Shown: positions 60,203-64,000 of the stretch, piece after piece | Numbering within the stretch: position 1 is the first letter of the stretch | How the letters are laid out: every line of letters starts with the position of its first letter | Assembly (NCBI GenBank): GCA_964546955.1 | Contig: CAZJLP010000002.1 | Coordinates: forward strand, 1 to 64,000 | DNA: 64,000 bases | Reading direction: 5' to 3' | Source: CAZJLP01 sp964546955 | GTDB lineage: Bacteria > Verrucomicrobiota > Verrucomicrobiia > Opitutales > Opitutaceae | The notes under the pieces: generated by a model | The model's database searches: none | What the model saw: only the letters and a program-made list of their open reading frames with translations | Told to the model about the DNA's origin: nothing | Program-made: the position numbers and the translations under genes

Positions 60203-62092
60203 TTACTGCACCGGGATGAGTTCGATCTGCCGCAAGTGCATCAGTTGGCGGCCTGCGGCGTCCGCGGCGATTTCACCCGGAGTCTTCTCAGGGTCGTCTT
60301 TCTGCCGCACTGCGTCACCTGTGATCGCCAATGGACGGATGGACACAGTGTACTCTCCAACCGGCAGTTCGACGTCGCCGAGATCGAGCGTGGTCAAGGC
60401 GGCGTCTTTACCCCGCGGTTTGACCATACCCTCGAGTGCGTTGCGACCGAAACGGATTTGGAACGAGCCTCCCATGTTGCCGGGAGAGGCATAGTTGATG
60501 CGTATGCGCACCTTGCGCGCTTCAGTCACGCGCACGGGCCAGTCGACACCGCTGTCCTTTTGGGACCAGTTGGTCGTCACGTCGCGATTACGCTTTCCGT
60601 CCATGTAACCGATGTTTTTCCCCGCGAGTTTCCCGTCGAAAACGTGGAGAGTGGTCGGCGCACCGCCCGGCGTAAGGAGCCGCGAGAACTGTGCCTGCAA
60701 CGGTTCCGAAAATTCCAGCACGACGACGGAGTTCGCCGCGTCGGGCGCGGAAGCGGGAAGGCTCAGCTCGAGGTCGAGCGGATTCGTTCGTTTCACACTT
60801 ACCACACGCGTTGGGTCGCTCAGCAAACGTGCGGAGCGGGGGTCGTTCTTCACCCCCGCGAGCACGAGTTTTCCGTCCTTGGGCCACTCGAAGACGTGCA
60901 GGTACAGGCGATTCCCCTTGAGCGTGGACGTTCCCCAATTTTGCACCGCGAGGGGGGTGCGTTCGCAACCCCATATGCTCTCACCGTTGACGCGCATCCA
61001 GTCGCCGATTGAGGTGAAAATCTTGCGGTCGGTCTCATCGATCGTGCCGTCGCCTTTCGGCCCCACATTCATCAGCATGTTGCCGCCCTTCGACACCATC
61101 TTCGCCAGCAATTGAACGAAATGACCCGGAGACTTATGCGAGTGATCGAACTTCGAATACCCGTATGACTCGTTGGTCGTCGGGATGCCCTCCCAATGTC
61201 CGTCGGTGTAAGCCACCTCGGCCGGACGGTCTCCTGTGTTCTTGTAGTCGCCGTGCGAGCGCACGAGCCGGCCGTTGACCACCACGCGGGGGGAAGCGGT
61301 GCGGATCGCCTTCAAAATGCGCATGTTTTCGGCCGGCGAGAGTTTGTGCGGCGTATCGAACCAAAGGATATCCGGATCGTAATTGCGCAGCAGTTCCAGA
61401 ATCTGCGGAATCGATTTCTCATCCACATAACGACGAGCCTTCTCGATATACTCCGACGGACGGTCGAACCAATTGGCGCCACCGTGCAGAAGCAGGTCTC
61501 CACCGGGGTTCTTGTAATCCCAGTCGTTGCCCGGGGCGTCGGGATGCTCCCAGTCGAAGGCATGCGAATAATAAAACCCAAAATACAGGCCGTACTTCTT
61601 GCACGCGTCCTTCAGTTCGCGCATCGGATCGCGTTTGAACTGCGAAGCGTCGGCTAGATCGAACTCGCTCACCGCCGAAGGCCAGAGGGCAAAACCGTCG
61701 TGGTGTTTCGCGGTGATGATGAAATAACGCATTCCGGCCTGATGCATCAGCTTGATCCACGCATCCGCGTCGAACTTCTCCGGGTTGAAACGCTTGGCCA
61801 CCTTTTCCAGGTACACGGCCCGCGGGATCTTTTTCACCCGCATGATGTGTTCGGCATAGGTGCCGCCCGGCTTTCCTTCCCACTCGTTCTCGAGCGCCGA
61901 ATACACCCCCCAGTGCACAAAACCGCCAAAGCGCGCCTGCTTGTGCCAGACGATCCGTTCCTCGCGAGCCGGATCGGGCTCGGCCAACGCCTTGACCTCC
62001 GGCGTTTGGGCCGCGACGCGGGCCACTGCGATCGCGCCCAAGATCAAAGCGGCAAAACTGAGGGGAAGGGAAGAACAGCGAGCGTTACACAT
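60203..62092 (-). CDS. Secreted alpha-L-fucosidase (GH29)
   Basis: A 629-residue secreted enzyme that removes alpha-linked L-fucose from glycans. Signal peptide 1-29 (IAVARVAAQT, cleavage near AQT). The GH29 TIM barrel runs from about residue 45 to 400: ARFGGFVHWGVYSALENEW, AKHHDGFALWPS, HPDAPGNDWDYKNP and the nucleophile Asp246 in PDILWFDTPHK. A glycine-rich MVSKGGNMLMNVGPKGDG segment follows. A beta-rich module ends the protein, with RKVRIRINYASPGNMGGSFQIRF resembling a carbohydrate-binding module. The ATG at 62092 gives the signal peptide; a longer open frame upstream is rejected. It converges with the sensor kinase by 73 bases and diverges from a sugar-binding protein gene. Confidence 0.93.
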   Translation of the reverse strand: MCNARCSSLPLSFAALILGAIAVARVAAQTPEVKALAEPDPAREERIVWHKQARFGGFVHWGVYSALENEWEGKPGGTYAEHIMRVKKIPRAVYLEKVAKRFNPEKFDADAWIKLMHQAGMRYFIITAKHHDGFALWPSAVSEFDLADASQFKRDPMRELKDACKKYGLYFGFYYSHAFDWEHPDAPGNDWDYKNPGGDLLLHGGANWFDRPSEYIEKARRYVDEKSIPQILELLRNYDPDILWFDTPHKLSPAENMRILKAIRTASPRVVVNGRLVRSHGDYKNTGDRPAEVAYTDGHWEGIPTTNESYGYSKFDHSHKSPGHFVQLLAKMVSKGGNMLMNVGPKGDGTIDETDRKIFTSIGDWMRVNGESIWGCERTPLAVQNWGTSTLKGNRLYLHVFEWPKDGKLVLAGVKNDPRSARLLSDPTRVVSVKRTNPLDLELSLPASAPDAANSVVVLEFSEPLQAQFSRLLTPGGAPTTLHVFDGKLAGKNIGYMDGKRNRDVTTNWSQKDSGVDWPVRVTEARKVRIRINYASPGNMGGSFQIRFGRNALEGMVKPRGKDAALTTLDLGDVELPVGEYTVSIRPLAITGDAVRQKDDPEKTPGEIAADAAGRQLMHLRQIELIPVQ

Positions 62093-62577
62093 GGACGGGA
62101 TCGAGAATCGGCTTTGCCGCCCGGGGGTTCGTGGGCTCCTAACGACGGGCGGCGTAGGGAAGAGAAGAATCCGATCAAGCCTTCGAAACGCCACGTGAAA
62201 ACACCTCGGGGCCGTTGGCTTTTTGGGTGACTTGATTCCGCGTGAACAGGACCGAGGGAAACGCAGTCCGTCGGTTCCCTGCTCAAAGGTCGAAAGGGTC
62301 CTCTTCGACCAGAGATTTGAAATTGCCGGTTGTTGGCGGCTCCCTTTAGAGATGCGGGTCTCTCGACCCGCCCCATGTTGCTTTCCGCCCCTCTGCTTCC
62401 TTCGGCGCGCACCGCCGCGGCATCGCGCGCGTCTCGCCGGCTCTGCTTTCTGGACGCAAAGACTGGGAATTAACCTTAAGTGGCTATGGAGTGCGTTCTT
62501 ACGATTTTGGTAAGCTTTGACGTCGTTCTTCCGTCCCGGGCTCTTCACTGTCCAGCCCCACCGTCGACCCCGCCCCC
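62093..62577. other. Divergent intergenic region between fucosidase and sugar-binding protein
   Basis: A 485-base region holding the promoters of two divergent sugar-related genes. I see a short inverted repeat CTTAC-N7-GTAAG at 62498-62514, 64 bases before the GTG of the binding protein, but no clear operator shared by both. No gene is supported. Confidence 0.5.
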
Positions 62578-63966
62578 GTGAAGACGTCGTTCCTCAAGTA
62601 CACCATCAACCTTTTTTCCCCCGGAATTTGGGCGATTCTCATGGTGATGATCGCGAGTTCGACCGCGGTCGCATTGAGGAAAGTGGCCGAACCGGCCGGC
62701 CGTCAGTTTTGGGTCTCCGCGCCCCAGTTGCACCAGACTCACTTGAGCACCGTAGCCGATTGGAATCGCCGCAACCCGGACAGCCGCATCAGCATGACCC
62801 GGCTCAGTTCCGGTGCGCTCGAGCGTCGCGTGATGTCAGGATTTCTGGCAGCAACTCCGACGGCCGATGTGATCGAGGTCCAGCGGTACATGGCTGGACG
62901 CACATTTTCGGGGCCGCTCGAAAGCGTCGGCTGGCTCGATCTTACCGACCGTCTCCACGAGGAAGGCATCTACGAGCAGATCAACGAACCTTCGTTTGCC
63001 CTGTGGACGAGTCGCGGCCACATTTTCGGGCTGCCCCACGACGTGCACCCCGTGCTCCTGGCGTATCGGGCGGATTTAGTCGAAGCCGCGGGCATCGACG
63101 TTTCGAAAATCGAAACTTGGGAAGACTACTTTCGTCTGCTGCGACCCTTGATGCAGGACCTCGATGGCGACGGTCGGATTGATCGTTACCTGATCAATGC
63201 CTGGGAAACGGACGACGCGGGCATCGAGACGCTCTTCCTCCAGGCGGAGGGCAAGTATTTCGACGAGAACGATCGCCCCACCCTCAATCGACCGCGCAAT
63301 GCATGGATTATCTCGCGGCTCGTCTGCTGGTTTGCGGGTCCCAATCGCGTTGCCACGGAGGTGCCGCATCTTTTTGCGGCGGGCTATCAGATGAGGCTGC
63401 GCGGCGTGGTCGTGGGCTCGCTCATGCCCGATTGGATGACGCGGTTGTGGAAACGCGAGATGCCCACGCTGGCGGGCAAAATCAAGCTGATGCCCCTGCC
63501 CTCCTGGGAAAAGGGCGGGCGCAGGACGAGCGTCTGGGGCGGCACCATGCTTGGCATCGCCAAACGTTCCGGCCACATCGACGAGATCTGGCGCTTCGGA
63601 AAACAACTTTACCTGTCGCGGGAATCCGCGGAACGACTCTATCGGCAGACGGGGATCATCACGCCGGTGAAGACCTACTGGAACGAGAGTTTCTACGCCG
63701 AAACCGATCCCTATTACTCGAACCAGCGCGTCGGGCGTCTCTACATCGAGCAGGCGCCAAATATTCCGCGCCGTCCGTCCTCCCCGTTTTCGCGCATGGC
63801 CGAGGACAGCGTGGTGGAGGCCATCATCCGACTGAAGGAGTATGCGATCGCGAACAATTCCTTCGACCCTGAGCGACTCGAGCCGGAAGCCATGAGGCTG
63901 CTTGAAAAGATGCAGGCCCAGCTGGTTCGCCAGATTTCGCACAACCCCTTTCATCGCCAGCCTTGA
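62578..63966 (+). CDS. Extracellular solute-binding protein, sugar ABC type (family 1-like)
   Basis: A 462-residue solute-binding protein anchored by an N-terminal hydrophobic segment (GIWAILMVMIASSTAVAL) rather than a lipobox. The body follows the family 1 sugar-binding fold: TVADWNRRNPDSRISM, TADVIEVQRYMAG, the short GLPHDVHPVLLAYRADL hinge segment, ETWEDYF, and VWGGTMLGIAKRSGHIDEIW. It would capture an oligosaccharide for ABC import. Permease genes are expected just past the window end. GTG start. Sharing a divergent region with the fucosidase suggests a common sugar source. Confidence 0.87.
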   Translation: MKTSFLKYTINLFSPGIWAILMVMIASSTAVALRKVAEPAGRQFWVSAPQLHQTHLSTVADWNRRNPDSRISMTRLSSGALERRVMSGFLAATPTADVIEVQRYMAGRTFSGPLESVGWLDLTDRLHEEGIYEQINEPSFALWTSRGHIFGLPHDVHPVLLAYRADLVEAAGIDVSKIETWEDYFRLLRPLMQDLDGDGRIDRYLINAWETDDAGIETLFLQAEGKYFDENDRPTLNRPRNAWIISRLVCWFAGPNRVATEVPHLFAAGYQMRLRGVVVGSLMPDWMTRLWKREMPTLAGKIKLMPLPSWEKGGRRTSVWGGTMLGIAKRSGHIDEIWRFGKQLYLSRESAERLYRQTGIITPVKTYWNESFYAETDPYYSNQRVGRLYIEQAPNIPRRPSSPFSRMAEDSVVEAIIRLKEYAIANNSFDPERLEPEAMRLLEKMQAQLVRQISHNPFHRQP

Positions 63967-64000
63967 GATCGGTACGTTCATTTCCGCGTTGGGCTCCGTG

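Noticed and set aside
62093..62548. Extension of the fucosidase frame to 62548
   Set aside because: It would bury the signal peptide inside the protein; the added residues are Arg/Pro-rich and not protein-like.

Overview
The window is a GC-rich, gene-dense bacterial chromosome segment. It fits best with a Verrucomicrobiota bacterium of the Opitutaceae type. The evidence is the combination of a PEP-CTERM protein, an Opitutaceae-style TonB-dependent receptor, the membrane-bound-dehydrogenase/cytochrome c and FG-GAP proteins typical of the PVC group, two very large beta-propeller sensor kinases, and many secreted carbohydrate-active enzymes (GH20, GH29, polysaccharide lyase). This assignment is inference from gene content; no rRNA or other phylogenetic marker lies in the window.

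Layout. 0-5 kb: the end of an MscS channel, an RRM RNA-binding protein, a DUF5069-gluconokinase fusion and a penicillin acylase family hydrolase. 5-10.5 kb: a nucleoside deoxyribosyltransferase-like protein next to uracil phosphoribosyltransferase (upp), two tandem HDOD paralogues, a CDF metal exporter and a membrane protein. 10.6-16.3 kb: a DsbD/ScsB-type reductase, an EamA transporter, a lipase and a GH20 hexosaminidase, all on the plus strand. 16.3-21.6 kb: a large TonB receptor, a WYL regulator divergent from an unknown protein across a perfect palindrome, and a small SLBB protein. 21.7-31 kb: oxidative metabolism, with a cytochrome c-PQQ sugar dehydrogenase, a PVC-type dehydrogenase-cytochrome c, an FG-GAP protein, an FAD oxidoreductase, a lipoprotein and a cytochrome P450. 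31-35 kb: a minus-strand ATP-grasp/alpha-E/transglutaminase operon. 35-41 kb: a CHRD/PEP-CTERM protein, FdhD coupled to a YdeP-type molybdoenzyme, and rhomboid coupled to PAP2. 41-45.5 kb: a phosphoesterase coupled to a lipid kinase, and a Ski2-like DUF3516 helicase. 45.7-64 kb: two propeller sensor kinases, a BON protein, a multi-domain polysaccharide lyase, a tRNA with CAT anticodon, a truncated acyltransferase, an alpha-L-fucosidase and a sugar-binding protein.

Three runs of exactly ten N (6057-6066, 25514-25523, 29570-29579) are assembly placeholders. Each falls inside a gene, and reading frame or family alignment shows that the true missing length is not ten in any of the three. The affected genes (upp, the PVC dehydrogenase and the P450) look split by the placeholder but are probably intact in the organism.

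How the genes work together. Secreted enzymes (GH20, GH29, lyase), the TonB receptor, the sugar-binding protein and the propeller kinases suggest sensing, breaking down and importing polysaccharide. The two sugar/alcohol dehydrogenases with fused cytochrome c would feed electrons from periplasmic oxidation into respiration. No CRISPR array, phage or complete insertion sequence was seen. The least explained items are the WYL/unknown-protein pair with its palindrome, the two small paralogous proteins at 50.8 and 55.9 kb, and the DUF5069-gluconokinase fusion.
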